Source: Planctomycetota bacterium | GTDB lineage: Bacteria > Planctomycetota > Planctomycetia > Pirellulales > UBA7805 | Assembly: GCA_030605285.1 (NCBI GenBank) | Contig: JAUWIQ010000051.1 | Span: 1 to 8,920 of the forward strand | Direction: 5' to 3' | Length of the DNA stretch: 8,920 bases | Shown: piece after piece, positions 1-7,326 of the stretch | How the letters are laid out: each line of letters begins with the position of its first letter | How positions within the stretch are numbered: the first letter of the stretch is position 1 | The notes under the pieces: model-generated | What the model was told of the DNA's origin: nothing | Databases searched by the model: none | The model's input: only the letters and a program-made list of their open reading frames with translations | Translations under genes and position numbers: made by a program

Positions 1-705
1 GAGAACGTGTCTCGCTATGCGGAGGACATTCTTGTCGTTGACGATGGATCGAGCGATGGGACCGCTCGGCGATTGGCGGCATTTAACCAACGTGTCCACG
101 TTGTTACCCATCAAAAAAATCAAGGTTATGGCGCAGCGCTCCGAACCGCATTCCAGTTTGCCAGCGACGGTGATTACGATGTTCTCGTTACGATTGATTG
201 CGATGGGCAGCACGAACCGCAAAGAATTTCTGAGTTTGTGGCTGCCTGCCGTGATACTTCGGACGGCAGGTTAGTCGATATTGTTTCCGGGAGCCGGTAT
301 TTAAAGAATTTTCATGGAGACGGCGTGCCACCCGAAGAACGACGGAGCTTCAACCTTCAATTGACCGCGGAGATCAATCATAGATTCAAATTAAATTTAA
401 CCGATGCGTTCTGTGGTTTTAAATCGTATCGTGTGGCTTGCCTGCCAAGCTTAAGGACCAGCGAAAGTGGATATGCCATGCCCTTGGAACTTTGGGTCCG
501 TGCGGCCAGCGCAGGGCTAAGGATTATGGAACTACCGGTCCCTTTAATTTACTTGGAGGAAAAACGCTCTTTTGGTGGCATCCTGGATGACGGACCGCCC
601 CGGCTGAGCTATTACCATCGAGTGTTGGAGCGAAGTATCCATACTGCCGTACGCAACGGGGGCCCCGATTCTCCCACCCTATTGCGCGGAGAACCGGCCG
701 AATGA
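1..705 (+). CDS. Family 2 glycosyltransferase, 5' end outside window
   Basis: The reading frame is open from base 1, so the true start lies upstream and only 234 C-terminal residues are seen. The sequence is a GT-A fold family 2 glycosyltransferase. The nucleotide-sugar binding motif DDGSSDGT is at 40-63, the run HQKNQGYGAALRTAF follows, and the metal-binding DxD motif (DCDGQH) is at 196-213. The usual first beta strand (a P-x-x-N-E type motif) is missing because of the window edge. Such enzymes move a sugar from a nucleotide donor to a lipid phosphate or glycan at the cytoplasmic side of the membrane, often dolichyl/undecaprenyl-phosphate-mannose synthase-like. There is no C-terminal membrane anchor in view. 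Its stop codon overlaps the start of the next gene (ATGA at 702-705), which suggests translational coupling. The family is clear; the donor and acceptor cannot be read from sequence. Confidence 0.93.
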   Translation, partial: ENVSRYAEDILVVDDGSSDGTARRLAAFNQRVHVVTHQKNQGYGAALRTAFQFASDGDYDVLVTIDCDGQHEPQRISEFVAACRDTSDGRLVDIVSGSRYLKNFHGDGVPPEERRSFNLQLTAEINHRFKLNLTDAFCGFKSYRVACLPSLRTSESGYAMPLELWVRAASAGLRIMELPVPLIYLEEKRSFGGILDDGPPRLSYYHRVLERSIHTAVRNGGPDSPTLLRGEPAE

Positions 706-2360
706 CGGTTACTGATCGCAAGTTAGGTTGTGGACATTGGAAGGCGCCCGTAGCCGATGAGGGGGTTCTGGTCCAGCCACCGACAGATCGGTGGGGTGCC
801 ATCCTGTCCGGAAACATCCAGTATCAAAAAGAGTTGCGCTCACGGGGCGGGCAGTTGGGGGAATACGATTTTCAGGGTCGCTCTTTTCACGCCCTGGCCG
901 ACCAGTGTCGCGAAGAGATTCTACAGGCAGCTCTTTCGTACACACGTTCCTACCGGGATCTCTCGGGAGATCCTGGACGCTGGCGGTCTTCGAATCCGCT
1001 GATATTCGCGGGCCATCAGCCCGATTTGTTGCATCCTGGTGTGTGGGCCAAAAATTTTGCAATTGATGCTTTTGCCGCATCCCAGGGGGGGATTGCGATC
1101 AATCTTTTGATTGACGCCGATGTGCCAAAATCGACCTCGCTTAAAGTCCCTACAGGTTCTGCGCAGCAGCCGATACTTAAAAAAATTGCGATGGACCATC
1201 TTCCAGTTCCCGTTTCTTATGAGAACTGGAAGATTACGGAGGAGAGTCTCTTCCATAGTTTTGGTAGACGGGTTGCAACGGCGATTGAGCCGCTCGTTAG
1301 GGATCCATGTATTGACGTTTACTGGCAGAGAGTGCGAGAACGTGCCCGCTCGGAGCGAGGTGTCGGTTTGTGCCTTGCCCAGGCAAGACATCAATTGGAA
1401 GGAGAGTGGGGCCTCTCTACCTTGGAACTGCCTCAGAGCCATTTTTGTGAAACCGAGGCCTTTCGTTGGTTTACTGCCCACCTGCTTGCCCAGCTTCCGC
1501 GACTCCATGAAATTTACAATACCTCGGTTGCTCAGTATCGACGGACTTACAATCTGCGTAGTTCGACACATCCGGTTTCGGATCTTGTCGAGGAGAACGG
1601 TTGGCTCGAGGCGCCCTTTTGGATCTGGGACGCACAAAATCCATGCCGCCGCCGCCTGCTCTGCCGCCCACAGGGCGATGTGTTGTTGTTGGCCGATGGA
1701 TTGGGTCTTGAGATTCCTCTTGCACTTACACCGGATGGGGATGCGGATATAGCGGTGAGTCAGCTTGCCGATGCGTCAAAATCTGGGATCCGAATCCGGA
1801 CGCGGGCTCTGATGACGACGATGTTCGTGCGGCTCCTGTGCGGTGATATTTTTGTACATGGAATTGGGGGTGGTAAATACGATCAGGTCACCGATTCCAT
1901 CATCCACCGATTTTTTGATATCGATCCGCCGGAGTATATGGTGTTGTCCGGGACCTTGAGATTGCAGGTTGCACGGCCACCCGCTCCTGCATCTTCTTTA
2001 GGTGCAATCAACAGAGAGTTGCGTGACTTAAAGTTCAATCCAGACCGCTTTTTGAGTCGGAATTCTGGAGTGACGGGGTCTCGGGAATGGCGTGGCTGGG
2101 TTGAAAATAAACGCCATTGGGTTCAGACCGAGCAAAGTATTGAGAATGCGAATACTCGGCATCAGGAGATTACCAGGAGCAACGAGGCACTGCAGCCGTT
2201 TGTGGCCGATTGGTCGCAACAATTGCGGTTTCAGCAGAAGGAAGCAACGGCCCAACTCCGGGCCGATGCGATTTTGTCAGCTCGCGACTACGCCTTTTGT
2301 CTTTTTCCGCAGTCGCAGTTAATGCACTACATGCTGGACATTCTGCCACATTGGTTGTAA
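702..2360 (+). CDS. Uncharacterised 552-aa protein, possibly distant BshC-like
   Basis: I do not recognise this as a named protein. The start is the ATG overlapping the glycosyltransferase stop (ATGA), so the pair is probably co-translated. No signal peptide or membrane segment is visible, so it is likely cytoplasmic. Three features recall the order of motifs in BshC, the cysteine-adding enzyme of bacillithiol synthesis: a GHQPDLLHPGVWAKNFA segment at residues 104-120 (BshC has a GQQ-x-GLF/L type loop near its N-terminus), a hydrophobic strand ending LIDAD at 133-140, and a RALMTTMFVRLL...HGIGGGKYD block at about 370-394 (BshC has an RP...LLPT...GGP-x-EIAY block). The last 100 residues are charged and helical, rich in Q, E and R, like the BshC coiled coil. 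This relation is my inference from motif order, not an alignment. The gene is certain; the function is not. Confidence 0.88.
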   Translation: MTVTDRKLGCGHWKAPVADEGVLVQPPTDRWGAILSGNIQYQKELRSRGGQLGEYDFQGRSFHALADQCREEILQAALSYTRSYRDLSGDPGRWRSSNPLIFAGHQPDLLHPGVWAKNFAIDAFAASQGGIAINLLIDADVPKSTSLKVPTGSAQQPILKKIAMDHLPVPVSYENWKITEESLFHSFGRRVATAIEPLVRDPCIDVYWQRVRERARSERGVGLCLAQARHQLEGEWGLSTLELPQSHFCETEAFRWFTAHLLAQLPRLHEIYNTSVAQYRRTYNLRSSTHPVSDLVEENGWLEAPFWIWDAQNPCRRRLLCRPQGDVLLLADGLGLEIPLALTPDGDADIAVSQLADASKSGIRIRTRALMTTMFVRLLCGDIFVHGIGGGKYDQVTDSIIHRFFDIDPPEYMVLSGTLRLQVARPPAPASSLGAINRELRDLKFNPDRFLSRNSGVTGSREWRGWVENKRHWVQTEQSIENANTRHQEITRSNEALQPFVADWSQQLRFQQKEATAQLRADAILSARDYAFCLFPQSQLMHYMLDILPHWL

Positions 2361-2535
2361 GTTGAATAAAGCAGATTGAGCTGGTGGTGTGCCTGGGGTC
2401 GTTGCAGTCGCGATGGTTGCCTCGGTGAACGCAGCCCATTGTTTTCTCTGTGGTTTGCACACCTGGCTGGGTGCATGGGTCAGAATAAGGGGTGTGGCAG
2501 GCCTCGTTGAGGTCGTGGAGAAAGGATTCCAGCCG
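2361..2535 (+). other. Spacer between the 552-aa gene and the GNAT gene
   Basis: 175 bases with no hairpin-plus-T-run terminator and no promoter that I would defend. It is open in the frame of the GNAT gene, so an N-terminal extension of up to 49 residues cannot be excluded, but those codons give no recognisable domain. Confidence 0.4.
2521..2526 (+). promoter_or_regulatory. Ribosome binding site choosing the start at 2536
   Basis: AAAGGA, preceded by GTGGAG, lies 9 bases before the ATG at 2536. No similar purine-rich site precedes the upstream in-frame GTG at 2389 or ATG at 2413. This is the reason for shortening the reading frame by 49 codons. Confidence 0.5.
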
Positions 2536-3885
2536 ATGGAGACGGCCCCTGAGGAAACGAATCGGTCAATTCTTTGTGCGACCAACCCGGCATCGCTGCG
2601 GATTGTGGCCGCAAAGGCCAGCGATCACGCAGCGGTTGAACATTTTCTCTGTACACGCCTGCGGAAAATTTCCACGCAGGAGTTTTGCCACCAACTGGAA
2701 GAACCATGGTACGAACCGGGTGATCGATTGCTGCTGAAGCAGCGTGGTCAGATCATCGGACACGTTCGACTCCATTGGCGAACGATGTTCTTCGGAAAAT
2801 CTCGCTGGACGATTTGTCGGGTTGGTTGTTTCAGTCTTCTTCCTGAATTTCGTAGCTATGGTCTGGCTGAAGAATTGATTCAAGCCGCCGAGCAGGCAAT
2901 GTCTGAGCAAGGCGCGCTTCTTGGTGAGGGTGATCTAGAAGATTTTGAAATGGTCTCTGCTGCCCGCTGGATTTCCTGCGCAGAGCATGTCATGTCGGAA
3001 GCCGATCCGCGCGATATCTTGGCCGAATTTCGCGTACTTAAGGAATCCGCAGGCAATCCTGCTCTACTGCCCCATGCCGAGGGAGGTCGTAGGCAGATCA
3101 GTGTTCGGCATTGGAGACAAGTAGAATTACCAGCCCTGATGCGTGTCTACCAAGGCAACGCGGAGTCCGGTTTTGGTTTTCTGGAGCGGAGCGAGGCTTA
3201 CTGGAGATGGCTGGTCAGTCGTCAAGCGTTCGATCAGATTTTGGTGGCTATTGAGGGGCGTGATTGTTTGGGCTTGGATGCGAATGATTGCCAGATCGTC
3301 GGCTATGCAGTTGTTCATGCCCATCAAATCCTGGAGATGGTGGTAGAGCCTGGGCACCCAACGGCGGCCGAGCAGTTGTTATCTCGAATTTGTGCGGATG
3401 CAATCGAACGTGATTGGAGTAGTGTTTGTCTGCACGCCTCTTTTGCTGAACCGCTGCATGCGGTCGTCGTGGCTGCCCGGGGCTCGTCACAAGGTGATCG
3501 TACGCTCGTTCGTAAGAGCGTTAGGGTATGTGTCCCGCATGACGAAACATTGGTCCACTACTTGGGTCCGGAGTTGCTGCATCGGGCGACTTCGGGAAAT
3601 TGTCCACTGCCCGTCACAATAGGGTTGGTAATTGACGGGCATCCTTATCAACTGTCGATTACGGGAGATGGCGCAAAACTGGTGGATGGCAAGGTCGGTG
3701 GCGATTATCTTGCCTGTTCTCAAAAGACGTGGCTGCGGCTTTTATTGGGATCCCTCGATGCCTCTGCCGCCCTGGCTGCGGAAAGCCTCACGGCTTCAAC
3801 GGTCACGGCTCGTCGCCATGCGGAAGTTCTCTTACCATCGGTGCCGCTGTGGCATTCTCCATGGGATGATTTGCCAATTGGCTGA
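2536..3885 (+). CDS. GNAT acetyltransferase, Eis-like layout with SCP2-like tail
   Basis: A 449-residue protein. The frame is open back to a GTG at 2389, but the ATG at 2536 follows an AAAGGA (2521-2526) at good distance and begins just before the conserved fold, so I prefer it. Residues about 20-150 form a GNAT domain; the acetyl-CoA pyrophosphate loop RSYGLA (R-x-x-G-x-A) is at 106-111, after a VGCFSLLPEF strand. Residues about 185-320 look like a second, degenerate GNAT-like domain (it contains QIVGYAVVHAHQILEMVVE). From about 357 the pattern VTIGLVIDGHPYQLSITGDG suits an SCP2-like fold, ending in a W-rich tail. GNAT+GNAT+SCP2 is the layout of the Eis family, which acetylates amines on small molecules or proteins. 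The substrate cannot be inferred. It lies 175 bases after the previous gene and 54 bases before the first signal peptidase. Confidence 0.85.
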   Translation: METAPEETNRSILCATNPASLRIVAAKASDHAAVEHFLCTRLRKISTQEFCHQLEEPWYEPGDRLLLKQRGQIIGHVRLHWRTMFFGKSRWTICRVGCFSLLPEFRSYGLAEELIQAAEQAMSEQGALLGEGDLEDFEMVSAARWISCAEHVMSEADPRDILAEFRVLKESAGNPALLPHAEGGRRQISVRHWRQVELPALMRVYQGNAESGFGFLERSEAYWRWLVSRQAFDQILVAIEGRDCLGLDANDCQIVGYAVVHAHQILEMVVEPGHPTAAEQLLSRICADAIERDWSSVCLHASFAEPLHAVVVAARGSSQGDRTLVRKSVRVCVPHDETLVHYLGPELLHRATSGNCPLPVTIGLVIDGHPYQLSITGDGAKLVDGKVGGDYLACSQKTWLRLLLGSLDASAALAAESLTASTVTARRHAEVLLPSVPLWHSPWDDLPIG

Positions 3886-3939
3886 CGAATGCAGGACATC
3901 GTAGCACGAACTAATTCATTTCCCGTCGCAGAGTAACGA

Positions 3940-5307
3940 ATGTCGGCTATGTGGCGACGCATAATACAACTCGCGCTCTGTAGTTTGCTGGCGGTACTCG
4001 TGATACGTACCTGGGTGCTTGAGGGACTTGTCGTGCCAGTACGCATCATCGGATCGTCCATGGCAGAAACATTTTACGGACCCCATCTGAAGCTGACTTG
4101 TTTGGATTGCGGATTTCCATTTGCTTTCGATGCTGCTGTATTGCCGAGACCTCAGCATGCCATTTGCCCTAATTGTGGGTATCGTAAAAACAAAACGAAG
4201 TTGTTGTCGATCTGTCGTGGAGATCGCTTGCTTATTGATAAGATGGCCTACGATATTCGCGATCCTCGGCGATGGGAAGCCATTCTTTTTCGAGGGCCAC
4301 CACTTCAGCCGGGATACTGTATCAAACGCGTTGTCGGTTTACCGGGTGAAACCATAGAAATTCATCATGGGGATGTGTTCATTGATGGCATCCGTGCAAA
4401 GAAAACCTGGCCCGAGCTCAGGGAGATGGCGATGGTTGTTCATGATGCCCGCCACAGGACTACAAATATTGCCTTACCCCGTCGTTGGCGTGTGATGAAA
4501 CCGTCCAATGGTTGGGAGTTTGTAGAGGGCCGATTTGGATACCGCCCAAAGAATAGGATGAAGAAAAACAATGTGCAGGCTGCCGACTTGTCACAGCAGG
4601 GGGCGTGGGAGGACTTGGATTGGTTGGGCTACCACCACTATCGCTACAGGATAGGATCGCGAATCGAGGAAGCGTCCGTATTGGATAATTACGGGTACAA
4701 TCAGACCATCTCGCGGCGGCTAAACGACATTGCAGACCTCTACCTCGTAGCGACCGTAGAGGCGAAAGGGGATGGCGTTTTGGCGCTACGGATGCCCGGA
4801 GACGGACAAAATTTCCTGCTCACTTTGGAAACAAATCCTCCGCGCGGAACGCTGTTTTATAATGGGCATCCCGTCAAGAAGTTCTCCTGGCAGGCGGACT
4901 GTCTGGAATTGCCCAGTATTCTGGAGGTGGCAACCGTGGACAAACAATTTTTGTTCGCGATCGATGGCACACCGTTAGTATCCTTCGACTACGAACGACC
5001 GCAGTTGCATTCGGGTGCAGCGGCGCTGCGAGATCATACCACCCCGCAAACGGATCCTGCTGCCCTGGCAATCGGCGCTTGTGGACTCGAACTCCGCTTG
5101 AGAGATTTGCGCCTCTTACGAGATATCTACTATACCGAGAGCCCGACGGCGGGACTCGCTCCGGAATTGAAAAGGCACCAACTGGGTAACGAGGAGTTTT
5201 TTGTCTTGGGAGATAACAGCCCGATCTCCCTTGATAGCAGGCAGGCAGGCTCCGATGGGATTGTCGACGCGGTGGATCTGCTGGGAAAGCCATGGCGCTG
5301 GCGTTGA
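3940..5307 (+). CDS. lepB: Signal peptidase I, copy 1, with zinc-ribbon and beta-rich insert
   Basis: Membrane-bound serine protease (family S26A) that removes signal peptides from exported proteins. 455 residues, far longer than the common 200-320. A single N-terminal membrane helix spans about residues 8-30. The catalytic Ser is S40 in GSSM and the general base is K129 in IKRVVGLPGE. Between them lie C54-x2-C57 and C76-x2-C79, a probable zinc ribbon, then GDRLLIDKMAYDIRDPRRW. Residues about 150-415 are an insert with a beta-rich LamG/3-keto-disaccharide-hydrolase-like part (about 265-400). The last family box, GDNSPISLDSR, is at 424-434. The protein ends only about 20 residues later (LLGKPWRWR), shorter than copy 2. 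No clear ribosome binding site precedes the ATG; an ATG three codons on is an alternative. All catalytic residues are present, so it should be active. Confidence 0.93.
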   Translation: MSAMWRRIIQLALCSLLAVLVIRTWVLEGLVVPVRIIGSSMAETFYGPHLKLTCLDCGFPFAFDAAVLPRPQHAICPNCGYRKNKTKLLSICRGDRLLIDKMAYDIRDPRRWEAILFRGPPLQPGYCIKRVVGLPGETIEIHHGDVFIDGIRAKKTWPELREMAMVVHDARHRTTNIALPRRWRVMKPSNGWEFVEGRFGYRPKNRMKKNNVQAADLSQQGAWEDLDWLGYHHYRYRIGSRIEEASVLDNYGYNQTISRRLNDIADLYLVATVEAKGDGVLALRMPGDGQNFLLTLETNPPRGTLFYNGHPVKKFSWQADCLELPSILEVATVDKQFLFAIDGTPLVSFDYERPQLHSGAAALRDHTTPQTDPAALAIGACGLELRLRDLRLLRDIYYTESPTAGLAPELKRHQLGNEEFFVLGDNSPISLDSRQAGSDGIVDAVDLLGKPWRWR

Positions 5308-5340
5308 TCCGGGGCGAGGATCTGGCAGCTGAGATTCAAG

Positions 5341-5369
5341 TTCACCCTATTGGCGTAATTTTGTATATT
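5341..5369 (+). promoter_or_regulatory. Candidate sigma70-type promoter before signal peptidase copy 2
   Basis: TTCACC (5341-5346) and TATATT (5364-5369) are separated by 17 bases, about 50 bases before the ATG at 5420. The -10 matches consensus at 5 of 6 positions and the -35 at 4 of 6. It sits in the 112-base AT-richer spacer between the two signal peptidase genes. This is a pattern match only. Confidence 0.35.
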
Positions 5370-5419
5370 AATTGGTTCCCAGCCCTTTCAAGAATCCCTC
5401 AATCGCTGAAAATGTTTCC

Positions 5420-6523
5420 ATGGTCAAATCTTCTTCTCAGCGGACCCCGAAACATGCTACGTCTCGCGGGCAAGCGGGGAGGGCGGGTGATAAAAATAGC
5501 CCCGGCTTTTTGCTTCATTTTTTGATGTCCAAAAGTGTTCGCGAGACAGTCGAATCGATTGTGATTGCATTTGCACTGGCCTTCTTGTTTCGAACTTTTG
5601 AGGCCGAAGCGTTTGTCATTCCGACAGGATCCATGGCGCCCACACTGCAGGGCCGACATCAAGATGTCGATTGTCCGATGTGCGGATACGCCTATCGCCT
5701 CAGTGCCAGTCAGGAAATTGATCAGGCCACGGAGCACAAGCGAGCCAATGTGATTGCGGGCGAGTGTCCTAACTGCCGCTACTGGGCTTGTACAAACCGT
5801 CGCGAAGGCGAAAAACTGTTGCGAGAGGGCTTAAACCGGCCCTTCAATCAGGGTGCCCTCGAGGCGTCCACAGAATCCGCTTCGGCCAATGGGGATCGCA
5901 TCATCGTCAGTAAGTTTGCCTATGAATTTCAGGACCCACAGCGCTGGGATATTTTTGTTTTCCGATTCCCGGGGCAGGCTTCCCGAAATTATATCAAGCG
6001 ACTGGTCGGTCTGCCGGGCGATCGCTTGATGATATACCGAGGTGATATATTTCGAGCTTCTGGAGAGGCACCCCCTGAAAAGTTGCCCCAGGATCTGAAA
6101 TACGGAATCGAGCGCAAGCCGCCCAATAAGGTGCGTGCGATGGCGCAGCTTGTCTATGACAATCAGTATCAGGCCCAGGTGCTGCATCAAAATGGTTGGC
6201 CGCAGCGCTGGACGCCCTGGCCACGGGGTGTCGAGTCGCATGCGGATCGCTGGCAAGTAAATTCTGAGGACAGCTATTTTGAGACGGATGGCGAGGGAGA
6301 GGACACCGCCTGGTTACGTTATCAGCACTTTGTGCCGGGTTTCCACGACTGGGACAGTGTGATGGAGGCGGAGGCGACAAAAAGGCGAGCGCGGATCGAG
6401 CCAGTCCCCCAGCTCATCTCAGATACCTATGCCTACAATTCGGGCTATATTTTTCCACCGATCTATCGGAGCGATCCTACGTCGATGCCGCGGCGATGGG
6501 GATGCATTGGGTCGGAGATTTGA
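5420..6523 (+). CDS. lepB: Signal peptidase I, copy 2, N-terminal part (before frameshift)
   Basis: First part (367 residues) of a second long signal peptidase I. The frame is open from a TTG at 5372, but ATG 5420 gives a basic, Ser/Lys/Arg-rich cytoplasmic tail of about 35 residues; an ATG at 5525 is a shorter alternative. The membrane helix is at about residues 43-60 (ETVESIVIAFALAFLFRTF). Catalytic Ser is S71 in PTGSMAPTL; general base is K193 in YIKRLVGLPGD. C85-x2-C88 and C116-x2-C119 lie between them and form a probable zinc ribbon. The region to about residue 350 matches the insert of copy 1, for example WLRYQHF here against WLGYHHY there, and AYN against GYN. The frame then runs into an unrelated tail, RRWGCIGSEI, and stops at 6523, without the GDNS box. 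The rest of the protein continues in another frame from about 6496, so this product alone should be inactive. Confidence 0.9.
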   Translation: MVKSSSQRTPKHATSRGQAGRAGDKNSPGFLLHFLMSKSVRETVESIVIAFALAFLFRTFEAEAFVIPTGSMAPTLQGRHQDVDCPMCGYAYRLSASQEIDQATEHKRANVIAGECPNCRYWACTNRREGEKLLREGLNRPFNQGALEASTESASANGDRIIVSKFAYEFQDPQRWDIFVFRFPGQASRNYIKRLVGLPGDRLMIYRGDIFRASGEAPPEKLPQDLKYGIERKPPNKVRAMAQLVYDNQYQAQVLHQNGWPQRWTPWPRGVESHADRWQVNSEDSYFETDGEGEDTAWLRYQHFVPGFHDWDSVMEAEATKRRARIEPVPQLISDTYAYNSGYIFPPIYRSDPTSMPRRWGCIGSEI

Positions 6524-7299
6524 TGCTGGACTGTGAGGTGGAGGTGCAGAGCGACCATGGCGAGTTGATGCTGGATCTTGTTGAGGGGGGCAAGCACTTT
6601 CGCTGTACCTTTGATTTGGCAACGGGCACAGCAAGGCTAGGAATTGACGGCGTTTTTTATGATCCGCTGGGTAATCTCGCTGCCCGGCCTGCCGCTGTGA
6701 CCCCGCTCCAAGGACCCGGGACATACCGTCTTGTTTTTGCCAACTTCGATGATCAATTGCTGCTCTGGGTGGATGAAAAACTCGTAACGTTTGACTTGCC
6801 AACGACCTATCCTGACTTAGGAAACAGCATTCCCAAATCCAATGCGGAGGATGGTGGCGATTTGGCCCCGGTGGGGATTGGTTCCCGAGCGGCACAAGTC
6901 CGCGTCGGCAATTTACGCATTTTTCGCGATGTTTATTATATTGCCACATCGCCCGGGATGATGAGATCCTCGGATTATCGTCGTGGACCCCTGGCTGCTG
7001 GCAACCCGCTTTTCGGTCCCACCGCAATCGATGCTGCGATGAAAAAGGTACTCGCGACGAAGGGAATGTGGCCCGAGTGGTTTGAAAAAATGAACCGCCG
7101 CTATTTTGCATTGCGTAAATATTCGCCAGCCGAGAAATCGCGGGATCAATTTATGGCCCTGGGCGACAATAGTCCCCAAAGCAAAGATAGTCGATTGTGG
7201 GAGACAGATAAAACAGGTTTTTATGTCGAGCGCGAATTGCTGATTGGAAAGGCATTGGTTATCTACTGGCCGCTTACTCATATCTATTTGGTTCGTTGA
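6496..7299 (+). CDS. lepB: Signal peptidase I, copy 2, C-terminal part (after frameshift)
   Basis: Continuation of the signal peptidase begun at 5420, in the -1 frame relative to it. The first available ATG (6496) is most likely not a real start. Residues about 3-150 (GMHWVGDLMLDCEVEVQSD onward) form a beta-rich LamG/3-keto-disaccharide-hydrolase-like region that corresponds to LYLVATVEAKGDGVL of copy 1. RVGNLRIFRDVYYI matches RLRDLRLLRDIYYT of copy 1. The family's last catalytic box, GDNSPQSKDSR, starts at residue 223 (7162-7194), and the end, LLIGKALVIYWPLTHIYLVR, is the usual signal peptidase C-terminus. It has no Ser/Lys dyad or membrane helix and cannot work alone. With one base restored near 6498-6501 the whole gene, 5420-7299, would encode about 626 residues with every catalytic element in order. 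Confidence 0.88.
   Translation: MGMHWVGDLMLDCEVEVQSDHGELMLDLVEGGKHFRCTFDLATGTARLGIDGVFYDPLGNLAARPAAVTPLQGPGTYRLVFANFDDQLLLWVDEKLVTFDLPTTYPDLGNSIPKSNAEDGGDLAPVGIGSRAAQVRVGNLRIFRDVYYIATSPGMMRSSDYRRGPLAAGNPLFGPTAIDAAMKKVLATKGMWPEWFEKMNRRYFALRKYSPAEKSRDQFMALGDNSPQSKDSRLWETDKTGFYVERELLIGKALVIYWPLTHIYLVR
6498..6501 (+). other. Apparent -1 frameshift site in a G4 run, signal peptidase copy 2
   Basis: Reading changes from the frame of 5420 to the frame of 6496 here. If the GGGG run held five Gs, the text would read ...PRRW-GMHWVGDLMLDC..., joining the two parts smoothly. Homopolymer miscounts are a common sequencing error, and a true one-base deletion is the other reading. No canonical slippery heptamer for programmed -1 shifting lies in the overlap; the nearest T run (6450-6454) does not fit the X XXY YYZ pattern in the reading frame. 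Confidence 0.7.
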
Positions 7300-7326
7300 C
7301 GCTCTGGTTGAGCACACAGGTAATTC

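Noticed and set aside
921..1637. 238-codon open frame on the - strand
   Set aside because: It lies wholly inside the coupled 552-residue gene, has no recognisable domain and an Arg/Cys-rich shadow composition.
1111..1752. 213-codon open frame on the + strand in another phase
   Set aside because: It is out of frame within the 702-2360 gene and gives a basic, low-pattern protein typical of a shadow frame.
6446..6460. Programmed -1 frameshift at the T run before the overlap
   Set aside because: The codons TAT ATT TTT do not form an X XXY YYZ heptamer in frame and I see no strong downstream stem; a one-base loss at the G4 run explains the data better.
6419..7111. 230-codon open frame on the - strand over the frameshift region
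   Set aside because: The + strand carries clear signal peptidase sequence across it in two frames; the antisense product is Pro/Ser/Arg-rich with no domain.
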